From Candidatus Dormiibacterota bacterium (GTDB taxonomy: Bacteria > Chloroflexota > Dormibacteria > Aeolococcales > Bog-877), in NCBI GenBank assembly GCA_027306655.1, contig DAHUZL010000160.1:1-46956 (forward strand): 46,956 nt of DNA, read 5' to 3'. Numbering within the stretch: position 1 is the first letter of the stretch; every line of letters starts with the position of its first letter. The notes beneath the pieces were generated by a model. That model was not told where the DNA came from. It ran no database searches and saw nothing but the letters and a program-made list of their open reading frames with translations. Below, piece by piece: positions 24,822 to 32,189 of this stretch. Position numbers and translations under genes: made by a program.

Positions 24822-26720
24822 ATGTTCCAGCCGAGGACCCAGGCGCCTCCCCCCGGCACGGCGGGGACCCACCTCATCCGGGACCCAGTCACCCGGGAAC
24901 CAGCCCGGCGCCGCCCGCGGCTCGCGGCCGGGCTGGCCCTGCTCGCCCTCGGCCTCGCCGCCTGCGGCCAGGTCGGGGCCGGTGGGACCGCCCGGTCCGC
25001 CGCCACCGGGCATGCCGGGCCGTCCGGGGTGGTGCGGGTCGCGGTCCTGCCGGGGTCGTCGGCAGACTACATCTTCCCCCTCTACACCTCGGCGGCCGAC
25101 TACTTCCAGAACTTCTACTGGCTGGAGGCCCTCCTCTGGCGTCCGCTCTACTGGTTCGGGGTGAGCGGCAGGCCCGGCCTCGACCAGAGCCTCAGCCTGG
25201 CCCAGTCGACGGTCTTCTCCGATGGCGGCCGGACCGCCACGATCACGCTGAAACCCTACCGCTGGTCGGATGGGCATCTGGTCACCACCCGAGACCTTCT
25301 CTTCGACTACAACCTGATCCGGGCCAACAAGGCGAGCGTGCCCTCCTATCACGTGGGCGGCTTCCCCGACAACGTCACCAGCTTCACCATCCTCTCCCCG
25401 AGCCGGTTCCGGGTCACCTTCAACCGTGTCTACGGTCGGACCTGGCTGCTCTGGAACGAGCTCGACTACCTCACCCCGCTCCCGCAGCACGCCTGGGACC
25501 GCACCTCTCTGTCGGGCGCGGTCGGCAATGCCGACATGACCCCATCGGGCGCGGTCCGGGTGTACAAGTTCCTCTCCGCGCAATCCAGCCAGGTCGGCAC
25601 CTATGACACCAACCCGCTCTGGAGGGTGGTCGACGGCCCCTGGCGGCTGAAGTCGTTCATCGCGGCGACCGGGTACCTCTCGCTGGTGCCCAATCCCGCC
25701 TACTCGGGGCCGGTCAAGCCGACGATCGCCAAGATCGAGGAGATTCCGTTCACCAGTGGCACCGCCGAGTTCGACGCGCTCCGCGCCGGCGCGGTCGACT
25801 ACGGGTACCTGCCCTTCAGCGACATCAGCCAGGCGAGCTACTTCACCCATCACGGCTACCACATCGTGCCCTGGTGGTGGTACGCGGTGAGCTTCATCGA
25901 GCTCGACTTCACCAACCCCCACACCAAGGCGATCATGGGCCAGCTCTACGTCCGCCAGGCGCTCCAGCATCTGATCGACGAGCCCGCCTACATCAGGGAC
26001 ATCCTCCACGGCTACGGGGTCCAGACCTACGGCCCGGTTCCCAACGACATCAGCTCACAGCTGGCGATCCCGGCGGAGCGTCAGGACCCCTATCCGTACA
26101 GCATCCCCGCGGCGGCGGGCCTGCTCCGCCGCCACGGCTGGTCGGTCCGCCCCAACGGGGTGGACAGCTGCCGGCACCCCGGCTCCGGGGCCGGCGAGTG
26201 CGGCCCGGGGATCGCCCGGGGAACCCAGCTCAGCCTCACGTTCCTGTACCAGGCCGGGACGATCAACACCGTCAACGAGGCGGAGGCGATCCGCTCCAGC
26301 GCCCTGGGCGCGGGCATCCAGCTCAACCTGCGCTCGGTGTCGGCGGCCAGTATCCTCACCCTCAACGGGATCTGCCCCCAGTCGCCGCCCTGCAACTGGG
26401 ACCTCGTCTACTGGTACCCGGGCGGCTGGGATTACGGCACCACCGAGAACTATCCGACCGGCGGCGCGATCTGGGGGGCCGGGCAGTACTACTCGGGCGG
26501 GTTCAATCAACCCCAGATGGCGCAGGCGATCGCGGCCACCCACAGCGGAGGGCTGGCGGCCCTCCACCAGTACGAGGCCTACGTGCGCACCGCCCTGCCG
26601 GTGCTCTGGACCCCGGTCACGCCCCTGCAGATCTCGGTGATCAGCAATCGGCTCCACGGGGTGACCCCCCAGGACCTCTACGGTCAGATCTACCCGGAGG
26701 CCTGGCGCCTGTCGCGGTAG
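24822..26720 (+). CDS. Family-5 ABC solute-binding lipoprotein (peptide type), orphan copy 1
   Basis: Extracellular binding lipoprotein of 632 residues with an unusually long N-terminus before the hydrophobic signal; the lipobox is LGLAAC (Cys48). The family-5 core includes TATITLKPYRWSDGHLVTTRDLLFDYNLI, NPLWRVVDGPWRLKSF and QLYVRQALQHLIDEPAYIRDI. Family-5 proteins bind peptides, opines or nickel-type ligands for Dpp/Opp transporters. No permease or ATPase gene is adjacent. It is a clear paralogue of the protein at 29281-31101. Confidence 0.9.
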   Translation: MFQPRTQAPPPGTAGTHLIRDPVTREPARRRPRLAAGLALLALGLAACGQVGAGGTARSAATGHAGPSGVVRVAVLPGSSADYIFPLYTSAADYFQNFYWLEALLWRPLYWFGVSGRPGLDQSLSLAQSTVFSDGGRTATITLKPYRWSDGHLVTTRDLLFDYNLIRANKASVPSYHVGGFPDNVTSFTILSPSRFRVTFNRVYGRTWLLWNELDYLTPLPQHAWDRTSLSGAVGNADMTPSGAVRVYKFLSAQSSQVGTYDTNPLWRVVDGPWRLKSFIAATGYLSLVPNPAYSGPVKPTIAKIEEIPFTSGTAEFDALRAGAVDYGYLPFSDISQASYFTHHGYHIVPWWWYAVSFIELDFTNPHTKAIMGQLYVRQALQHLIDEPAYIRDILHGYGVQTYGPVPNDISSQLAIPAERQDPYPYSIPAAAGLLRRHGWSVRPNGVDSCRHPGSGAGECGPGIARGTQLSLTFLYQAGTINTVNEAEAIRSSALGAGIQLNLRSVSAASILTLNGICPQSPPCNWDLVYWYPGGWDYGTTENYPTGGAIWGAGQYYSGGFNQPQMAQAIAATHSGGLAALHQYEAYVRTALPVLWTPVTPLQISVISNRLHGVTPQDLYGQIYPEAWRLSR

Positions 26721-26723
26721 CCG

Positions 26724-26757
26724 GGCGCGGGCACCGGCGGCTGCGCTCGCCCGCGCC
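26724..26757. terminator. Hairpin between convergent genes, possible bidirectional terminator
   Basis: GGCGCGGG (26724-26731) and CCCGCGCC (26750-26757) can form an 8-bp stem a few bases after the binding-protein stop and before the convergent small gene. No T-tract. Confidence 0.35.
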
Positions 26758-26783
26758 GCGATGGTCGGAGGTCGCGGTGCCGG

Positions 26784-27017
26784 CTACGCCCCGAGGACCT
26801 GGGTCCCGCTCGATTCCAGGGCGCGGAGCTCAGTGACGATGCGCTCGGCGGCGGCCGCGTCGGCGGTGCCGCGCCCGGTCTGCTCGGCGTAGGCCAGCCG
26901 CCCGAGCTGGCCCAGAAGGTCATCCGCCTTGCGCCGGGCGGCCAGGTCCTGGACCTTGTCCTCGGCGCGTCCCCGGAGCTCCGACGCCTGCTGCTTGGCC
27001 CGGTCCAGGAAGCTCAT
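26784..27017 (-). CDS. Small helical cytoplasmic protein, unknown function
   Basis: ATG 27017 behind GGAGGG gives a 77-residue protein; the track start at 27173 adds an implausible Arg/Pro/Gly stretch. The sequence MSFLDRAKQQASELRGRAEDKVQDLAARRKADDLLGQLGRLAYAEQTGRG is amphipathic helix with alternating charges, then a short second helix (ERIVTELRALES). Similar small helical proteins are common in high-GC Gram-positives without a known role. Convergent to the binding protein, divergent from the FadR-type gene. Confidence 0.65.
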   Translation of the reverse strand: MSFLDRAKQQASELRGRAEDKVQDLAARRKADDLLGQLGRLAYAEQTGRGTADAAAAERIVTELRALESSGTQVLGA

Positions 27018-27163
27018 CCGCGTCCCTCCATCACGACCTCCCCGTGGCCGTCGCCGAGATCCGCGAGCCGGGTCGGCGGCGTCGGGGCGGCCCGCCGCCA
27101 TCATCCCACGCGCGGGCCGGACCGGGGGCGGAGCGGCCGCGCCCGATGGGCATGACTGGTTGC

Positions 27164-27192
27164 TTGACAACATGCCCCCGCTGCCCTATAAC
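27164..27192 (+). promoter_or_regulatory. Consensus sigma-70-type promoter (TTGACA-N17-TATAAC)
   Basis: TTGACA (27164-27169) and TATAAC (27187-27192) are spaced by exactly 17 bases in very GC-rich surroundings. Transcription would start near 27199, before AGGGAGGT and GTG 27226 of the FadR-type regulator. This is the best consensus promoter in the window. Confidence 0.75.
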
Positions 27193-27225
27193 GCGGGCAC
27201 GCCCACCCTGAGGGAGGTCTCATCC

Positions 27226-28020
27226 GTGGCGGTGCGGCCGCTCGCGGCCATCGACCGAGGAGCCCCGGTGGCCCGCCGGGTGGTCGACCAGATCCTGGTC
27301 GGGATCCGGGACGGCAGGTTCCCGATCGGGTGCACGCTCCCCAGCGAGCAGGAGATGGCAACCCTGTGCGAGGTCAGCCGGCCGTCAGTGCGGGAGGCGC
27401 TCAGCGCGCTCCAGTTCGCGGGGTACGTCGAGTCGCGTCGCGGGGCCGCGACGGTGGTGGTGGCGGCGGACCCGCCCCCCGTTGCCGGCCCGTCGGCCCG
27501 GACATCGGCGGACCCCCTCGCGAGCCTGGAGGCGCGCCTGGTGCTGGAACCGGAGGTGGTCGGTCTCGCCGCCCGGGACCCCGACCTGCGCGCCCTCGAC
27601 GCGGCGGCCGCGCTGGTGGGCGGCATGGGGGTGGCGATCGACGACGACGTGCTCCACCCGGAGAGCGACCTGCGGGTGCACGCCGCGGTGCTGGCGATCT
27701 GCCGCAACCCCATCCTGCGGGAGCAGGCGGTCCGGCTTCTGCCCCCGGCGGTGTCCCCGTTCTGGCAGCCGGCCCGCGATCGCGCCTGGTCGGACGGGGC
27801 CCTGCCCCGGCTCTGGGCCGGCCACCACCGCCGGATCTTCGATGCGGTGGCGGCGGGAGACGCCGTCCTCGCCGCGGCCGCGTCGCGGGAGCACCTGCGC
27901 TCGGTCGCGGCAAATCTGCTCGCCAGCGGAAGCCTCAGCCCCTCGGGCCGACGGCGTCTGCGCGACCTCCTCGAGCGGCACGGCGGCGACGCCGCCGCCC
28001 CCCCGCACGGAGTGCCGTGA
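27226..28020 (+). CDS. GntR-family regulator, FadR/FCD type
   Basis: The N-terminal winged helix (APVARRVVDQILVGIRDGRFPIGCTLPSEQEMATLCEVSRPSVREALSALQFAGYVESRRGAATVV) occupies ~10-75. The C-terminal all-helical FCD-like domain (LEARLVLEPEVVGLAA; HPESDLRVHAAVLAICRNPIL; WAGHHRRIFDAVAAGDAVLAAAASREHLRSV) has His residues where FCD proteins bind metal and ligand. FadR-type regulators usually sense carboxylic acids. The start is GTG 27226 with AGGGAGGT. It shares a GTGA overlap with the PLP enzyme gene and heads an operon with it and the second binding protein. Confidence 0.9.
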   Translation: MAVRPLAAIDRGAPVARRVVDQILVGIRDGRFPIGCTLPSEQEMATLCEVSRPSVREALSALQFAGYVESRRGAATVVVAADPPPVAGPSARTSADPLASLEARLVLEPEVVGLAARDPDLRALDAAAALVGGMGVAIDDDVLHPESDLRVHAAVLAICRNPILREQAVRLLPPAVSPFWQPARDRAWSDGALPRLWAGHHRRIFDAVAAGDAVLAAAASREHLRSVAANLLASGSLSPSGRRRLRDLLERHGGDAAAPPHGVP

Positions 28021-29249
28021 GCGCTCGCCACAGCTTCCTCGACCACCTCGCCTGTCCCCGCTGCGCGGCGACCCACGCGGCGGAGGCGCGCCACAACCTC
28101 TGCGACTGCGGCTCGCCGCTGCTCGCCCGCTACGATCTCGCCGGCCTGGGAGCCGCGCTCTCCCGCGACGCCCTCACCAGCCGGCCCCCCGACCTCTGGC
28201 GCTACCACGAGCTGCTGCCGGTCCGGCGCGAGGAGGCGATCGTGAGCCTGGGCGAGCCGATGACGCCGCTGGTGGCACTGCCGGAGCTCGGCCGCGAGCT
28301 CGGCCTGGCGCGGCTTGCGGTCAAGGACGAGGCCCCGCTTCCCACTGGGACCTTCAAGGCTCGCGGCGCGGCGGTCGGGGTCAGCCGCGCGCGTGAGCTC
28401 GGCATCGACCGGATCGCGATGCCCACCAACGGCAACGCCGGGGCCGCGTGGGCCGCCTACGCCGCGCGGGCGCGGATGGGGTGCGTCATCGTGATGCCGG
28501 CCGACGCACCCCTCATCAACCGCGCCGAGTGCATCGTGACCGGGGCCGAGCTCCATCTCGTCGACGGCCTGATCGGCGACGCCGGCGCCATCGTCGCCCG
28601 GACCGTGGCCGCGGGCGACGCCTTCGACGCCTCCACCCTGAAGGAGCCGTACCGCCTGGAGGGCAAGAAGACCCTCGGACTGGAGATCTTCGAGCAGCTC
28701 GGCTGGCGCGCGCCCGACGTCATCATCTACCCCACCGGGGGCGGGGTCGGGCTGCTCGGGATCTGGAAGGCGGCGGCCGAGCTCCGGGAGCTGGGCTGGT
28801 TGACCGGGCCCCTGCCGCGGATGGTGGCGGTGCAGGCATCCGGCTGCGCCCCCATCGTCCGCGCCTTCGACCGCGGTCTGGCCGAGTCCGAGCCCTGGCC
28901 GCGGGCGCGAACGATCGCGTTCGGCATCACGGTGCCGAAGGCGATCGGCGACGTCCAGATCCTGGACGTCCTGAGACAGAGTCGCGGCTGTGCCGTGGCG
29001 GTCGACGACGACGCCATCCTCCGCGGCCAGGCCGCGATCGGTCGGCGCGAGGGCCGGTTCATCTGCCCCGAGGGGGGGGCGACCGTGGCCGCGGCCCGAG
29101 CCCTGCGCCACTCCGGCTGGCTCAAGGGTGACGAGCAGGTGCTGCTCATCAATACCGGGTCCGGGCTCAAGTACCCGGACACGGTCGCGGCGGAGCTGCC
29201 GGTGATGCAGCCGGAGGAGTCGATCGTCCGGGCGCCGGCGCGACCGTGA
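28017..29249 (+). CDS. Threonine-synthase-like PLP enzyme
   Basis: Fold-type II PLP enzyme of 410 residues. An N-terminal rubredoxin-like metal site (HLACPRCAATH...LCDCGSPLLARYDL) precedes the catalytic domain. The PLP lysine is in GTFKARGA, the phosphate-binding Asn region is MPTNGNAGAAWAAYAARA, and the Gly-rich loop is YPTGGGVGLLGIWKA. This layout is that of threonine synthase and close relatives such as cysteate synthase. In an operon with a FadR-type regulator and a binding lipoprotein, not with hom/thrB, a catabolic or specialised role is possible. The start is GTG 28017, overlapping the regulator stop. Confidence 0.85.
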   Translation: MSARHSFLDHLACPRCAATHAAEARHNLCDCGSPLLARYDLAGLGAALSRDALTSRPPDLWRYHELLPVRREEAIVSLGEPMTPLVALPELGRELGLARLAVKDEAPLPTGTFKARGAAVGVSRARELGIDRIAMPTNGNAGAAWAAYAARARMGCVIVMPADAPLINRAECIVTGAELHLVDGLIGDAGAIVARTVAAGDAFDASTLKEPYRLEGKKTLGLEIFEQLGWRAPDVIIYPTGGGVGLLGIWKAAAELRELGWLTGPLPRMVAVQASGCAPIVRAFDRGLAESEPWPRARTIAFGITVPKAIGDVQILDVLRQSRGCAVAVDDDAILRGQAAIGRREGRFICPEGGATVAAARALRHSGWLKGDEQVLLINTGSGLKYPDTVAAELPVMQPEESIVRAPARP

Positions 29250-29280
29250 GAGCCAACCGCACACGAGGAGGTCGGTGACG

Positions 29281-31101
29281 ATGAGCGCAGGGGATCGACG
29301 CGGGCGGATCGCCGTGCTCCTGGCGGCCGTCGCCGGGCTGATCCTGGCCGGGTGCGGGTCGACCGCGGCGGTGTCGCGACGGACCGCGTACCGTGGCACC
29401 GTGACCTACGCGCAGGCTCCCGGGGCCGCGCCCAACTTCATCTTCCCCCTCTACTCGCTCGCCTACTACTCCGGCAACAACATCCACATGTTCCAGGGAC
29501 TGATGTTCCCGCCCCTCTACTGGTTCGGCAAGCACGGCCAGCCGGTGATCAACTACACGCGGAGCGCGGCCGGGCCGCCGGTCTTTTCCAATCGGGGCCG
29601 CACCGTCACGATCACGCTCAAGCACCTCGTCTGGTCCGATGGCCACCCCCTCACCACCCGGGACATCCAATTCTGGATGAACCTCTTGATCGCCGATAAG
29701 ACCAACTGGGGCGCCTACGTCCCGGGGGACTTTCCCGACAACATCAGCGCCATCGCCTATCCCTCGGCGACCACACTCCGGATCACCTTCAACCGTGCCT
29801 ACAACCACGGCTGGCTGCTTTACAACGAGCTCAGTCAGATCACGCCGATGCCGCAGCATGCCTGGGACCGGACGTCGGCGAGCGGCCCGGTCGGCAACTA
29901 CGACCGGACCCGTGGGGGCGCCGTCGCCGTCTACAACTTCCTGGTGTCGCAGGCCAAGGACCTCGCCACCTACAGCAGCAATCCCCTCTGGAAGGTGGTC
30001 GACGGTCCCTGGCGGCTGTCGGCCTTTGACCCCGCCACCGGCTACTCCGTCTTCGTCCCCAATCCCCGCTACGACGGCGCGGACCGTCCCCGGATCGCCA
30101 AGGTGATCGAGGTCCCCTTCACCAACGACACCGCCGAGTTCGACGCCCTCCGCTCGGGTGCGCTCGACTACGGCTACCTTCCCGTCCAGGACCTTCCCGA
30201 GCGCTCGCTGATGGCGGCCAAGGGATACCGCCTGGATCCCTGGATCCTCTGGGGGATCACCTACTTCCCGATGAACTTCACCAACCCGGTGACGGGGCCC
30301 ATGTTCCGGCAGCTCTACCTGCGCCAGGCGATGCAGCACCTGGTGAATCAGCCGCAGTACATCAAGGACATCTTCAAGGGGTTCGCCGCTCCCACCTACG
30401 GTCCGGTCCCGATCGCGCCTCCCAATCCCTTTGTCAGCCGCTACGAGCGCGACAACCCGTACCCCTACAGCGTCGCCGCCGCCCGGCGGCTGCTGCAGGC
30501 CCACGGGTGGCGGGTGATCCCCAACGGCGCCTCGGTCTGCGTCCGTGCCGGATCGGCCCCCACCCGCTGCGGATCCGGGATCCGCTCCGGCGCCCGGCTG
30601 GACTTCAGCCTCACCTATGCGGCCGGCGTGGTGACGGTGGCCGAGGAGATGCAGGCGCTGAAGTCGGCATTCTCGTCGGTGGGCATCGAGATCAACCTGT
30701 CGGTGGCTCCTGCCAGCACGGTGATCGCCGATGCAACCCCCTGTGATCGGAGCACCGGGTCCGGGTGCCGGTGGGACTTCCTCAACTGGGGCGGCGGATG
30801 GGGCTACTCGATCGACTACTATCCGTCGGGCGGCGAGATCTTTGCCTGCGGCGCCAGCTCCAACCCCGGCGACTACTGCAACGCGACCACGGACCGGTAC
30901 ATCGCCGACACCCACTCCCAGCCCGGGGCCCAGACGATGGTCACCTACGAGAACTGGGTGGCCCAGCAGGTCCCGGTCCTCTGGGCTCCCACCCCGGCCC
31001 TGCAGCTCTCCGAGATCAGCCGCCAGCTCCAGGGGGCGATTCCGCAGCCGGCGATCCGGTACGAGATCACGCCCCAGAGCTGGACGCTCCGGCGCGGATG
31101 A
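29281..31101 (+). CDS. Family-5 ABC solute-binding lipoprotein, orphan copy 2
   Basis: ATG 29281 with GAGGAGG eight bases upstream is preferred to GTG 29275. The lipobox is LILAGC (Cys25). The core TVTITLKHLVWSDGHPLTTRDIQFW, NPLWKVVDGPWRLSAF, AEFDALRSGALDYGYLP and QLYLRQAMQHLVNQPQYIKDIF matches copy 1 position by position, so the two arose by duplication with the regulator/PLP pair between them. No permease genes adjoin. The 31-base gap after the PLP enzyme indicates co-transcription, suggesting the ligand relates to that enzyme's substrate. Confidence 0.9.
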   Translation: MSAGDRRGRIAVLLAAVAGLILAGCGSTAAVSRRTAYRGTVTYAQAPGAAPNFIFPLYSLAYYSGNNIHMFQGLMFPPLYWFGKHGQPVINYTRSAAGPPVFSNRGRTVTITLKHLVWSDGHPLTTRDIQFWMNLLIADKTNWGAYVPGDFPDNISAIAYPSATTLRITFNRAYNHGWLLYNELSQITPMPQHAWDRTSASGPVGNYDRTRGGAVAVYNFLVSQAKDLATYSSNPLWKVVDGPWRLSAFDPATGYSVFVPNPRYDGADRPRIAKVIEVPFTNDTAEFDALRSGALDYGYLPVQDLPERSLMAAKGYRLDPWILWGITYFPMNFTNPVTGPMFRQLYLRQAMQHLVNQPQYIKDIFKGFAAPTYGPVPIAPPNPFVSRYERDNPYPYSVAAARRLLQAHGWRVIPNGASVCVRAGSAPTRCGSGIRSGARLDFSLTYAAGVVTVAEEMQALKSAFSSVGIEINLSVAPASTVIADATPCDRSTGSGCRWDFLNWGGGWGYSIDYYPSGGEIFACGASSNPGDYCNATTDRYIADTHSQPGAQTMVTYENWVAQQVPVLWAPTPALQLSEISRQLQGAIPQPAIRYEITPQSWTLRRG

Positions 31102-32056
31102 GCGGCCAGCGCCGGTCGCGCGCGCGACCGGCGCAGACCGGCGCCACCGTGTCCGGGTCCAGCGGCTCGCCCAGCTCGAGGGGCCGACCGACCAGCAGGT
31201 GGCGTTCGAAGGACGGATCCTGCAGGCGCCCGCCCACCCGCTCGTCGTCGATGATCTGCCCGCGGTCCTCCAGCTGACGGCGGGCGCGCTGGGCGCTGGA
31301 TTTGGCCAGGTCGGCTCGCTCCAGGAACGGCTTGGAGTCCGGCTCCCGAGTGGGATGGCCGGCGAGGGCGTCCACGAGCTGCTTCTGGCTGGGCCTGTAT
31401 CCATCGAAGCGGTCGGCCAGCGCGCCGCGCTGGGCGACGAGCCCGTCCACCAGGGCGCGCTGCACCTGCGGGATGTCGATCACCGGGTCCTCCCGAACCA
31501 GGAAGGCCGCCATCGCGTCCTGGTTGATCACCGGCAGGGCGAGGAGGTCGCCGACGTTCTGCAGGGGGGCGGCGACCCCCACGAACAATCGCTCCATCAT
31601 GTGCCGGCGCGAACCGCAGAACCCGAGGGATACCTCGGGGAGGTCATCGGTGATCGCCGTGAAGGCGCCGCCCAGGGCGTCGTCGATCTCGGCCACCTGC
31701 TGGAACTCGTCAAGGATGAGGGCGACGGGGTGCCGGGACCGAGCGGCGCGGGCCAGCAGCTCGACCGGCCGGCGGATCTTCTCGACGAAGTCGCTGTCGG
31801 AGGGGTGAGCTCCAGCGAGTACGTCCAGCCGTCGTGCTGGAGCTGGGGCCGGACCCCGGGCAGGCCGCGCCGCCCGTGCGCGCTGTCTCCGCCGCCCGGA
31901 TCAGGAGGGAGGACTTGCCGTAGCGGCGCGGGGAGATGACAAAGGCGTTCTGCCCGTCGAGGAGCCGGCGCACCAGCCAGGCGACCTCCCTCTCGCGGTC
32001 GCCGGAGCGCTCCCCGCGGACCGGACTGCCGGACAGGAACGGGTTGGGCCCCTCAT
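31067..32056 (-). pseudogene. Decayed AAA-type ATPase (P-loop NTPase) gene
   Basis: Three fragments in different frames align in order with one protein. Fragment A (~32055-31868): NPFLSGSPVRGERSGDREREVAWLVRRLLDGQNAFVISPRRYGKSSLLIRAAE, containing the Walker A loop. Fragment B (~31870-31806): GLPGVRPQLQHDGWTYSLELTP. Fragment C (~31806-31067): SDSDFVEKIRRPVELLARAARSRHPVALILDEFQQVAEIDD with Walker B, LGFCGSRRHMMERLFVGVAAPL and a C-terminal winged-helix-like part. Two frameshifts, an apparent deletion after Walker A and no in-frame ATG before NPFL indicate loss of function. These stand-alone archaeal-type ATPases are often mobile. Its 3' end overlaps the convergent binding-protein gene. Confidence 0.72.
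31109..31134. terminator. 26-bp perfect palindrome after the binding-protein stop
   Basis: GCGCCGGTCGCGC followed directly by GCGCGACCGGCGC, beginning eight bases after the stop at 31101. It can fold into a very stable hairpin and probably ends the regulator/PLP/binding-protein transcript. It also lies in the tail of the decayed ATPase gene. Confidence 0.5.
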
Positions 32057-32060
32057 GAGC

Positions 32061-32128
32061 AGACGGAGACCGCAGATCGCGGACCGCACACTGCGGTCCG
32101 CACACTGCGGTCCGCAGTGTGCCGTCTC
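32061..32128. repeat. Nested palindromic repeat with tandem 14-bp unit
   Basis: CACACTGCGGTCCG occurs twice in exact tandem (32087-32100 and 32101-32114). GCGGACCGCA (32079-32088) and TGCGGTCCGC (32092-32101) form a 10-bp stem with loop CAC. CACACTGCGG (32101-32110) and CCGCAGTGTG (32112-32121) form a second 10-bp inverted repeat around one T. Outer AGACGG and CCGTCT flank the whole. It sits between the acyl-CoA synthetase stop and the decayed ATPase gene. Confidence 0.75.
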
Positions 32129-32189
32129 TGGAAGCGGTCGGACCGAGGGTCCCGGGCACCCCCCGGGGCAGGTGCGGGGCCCGTTCGCC

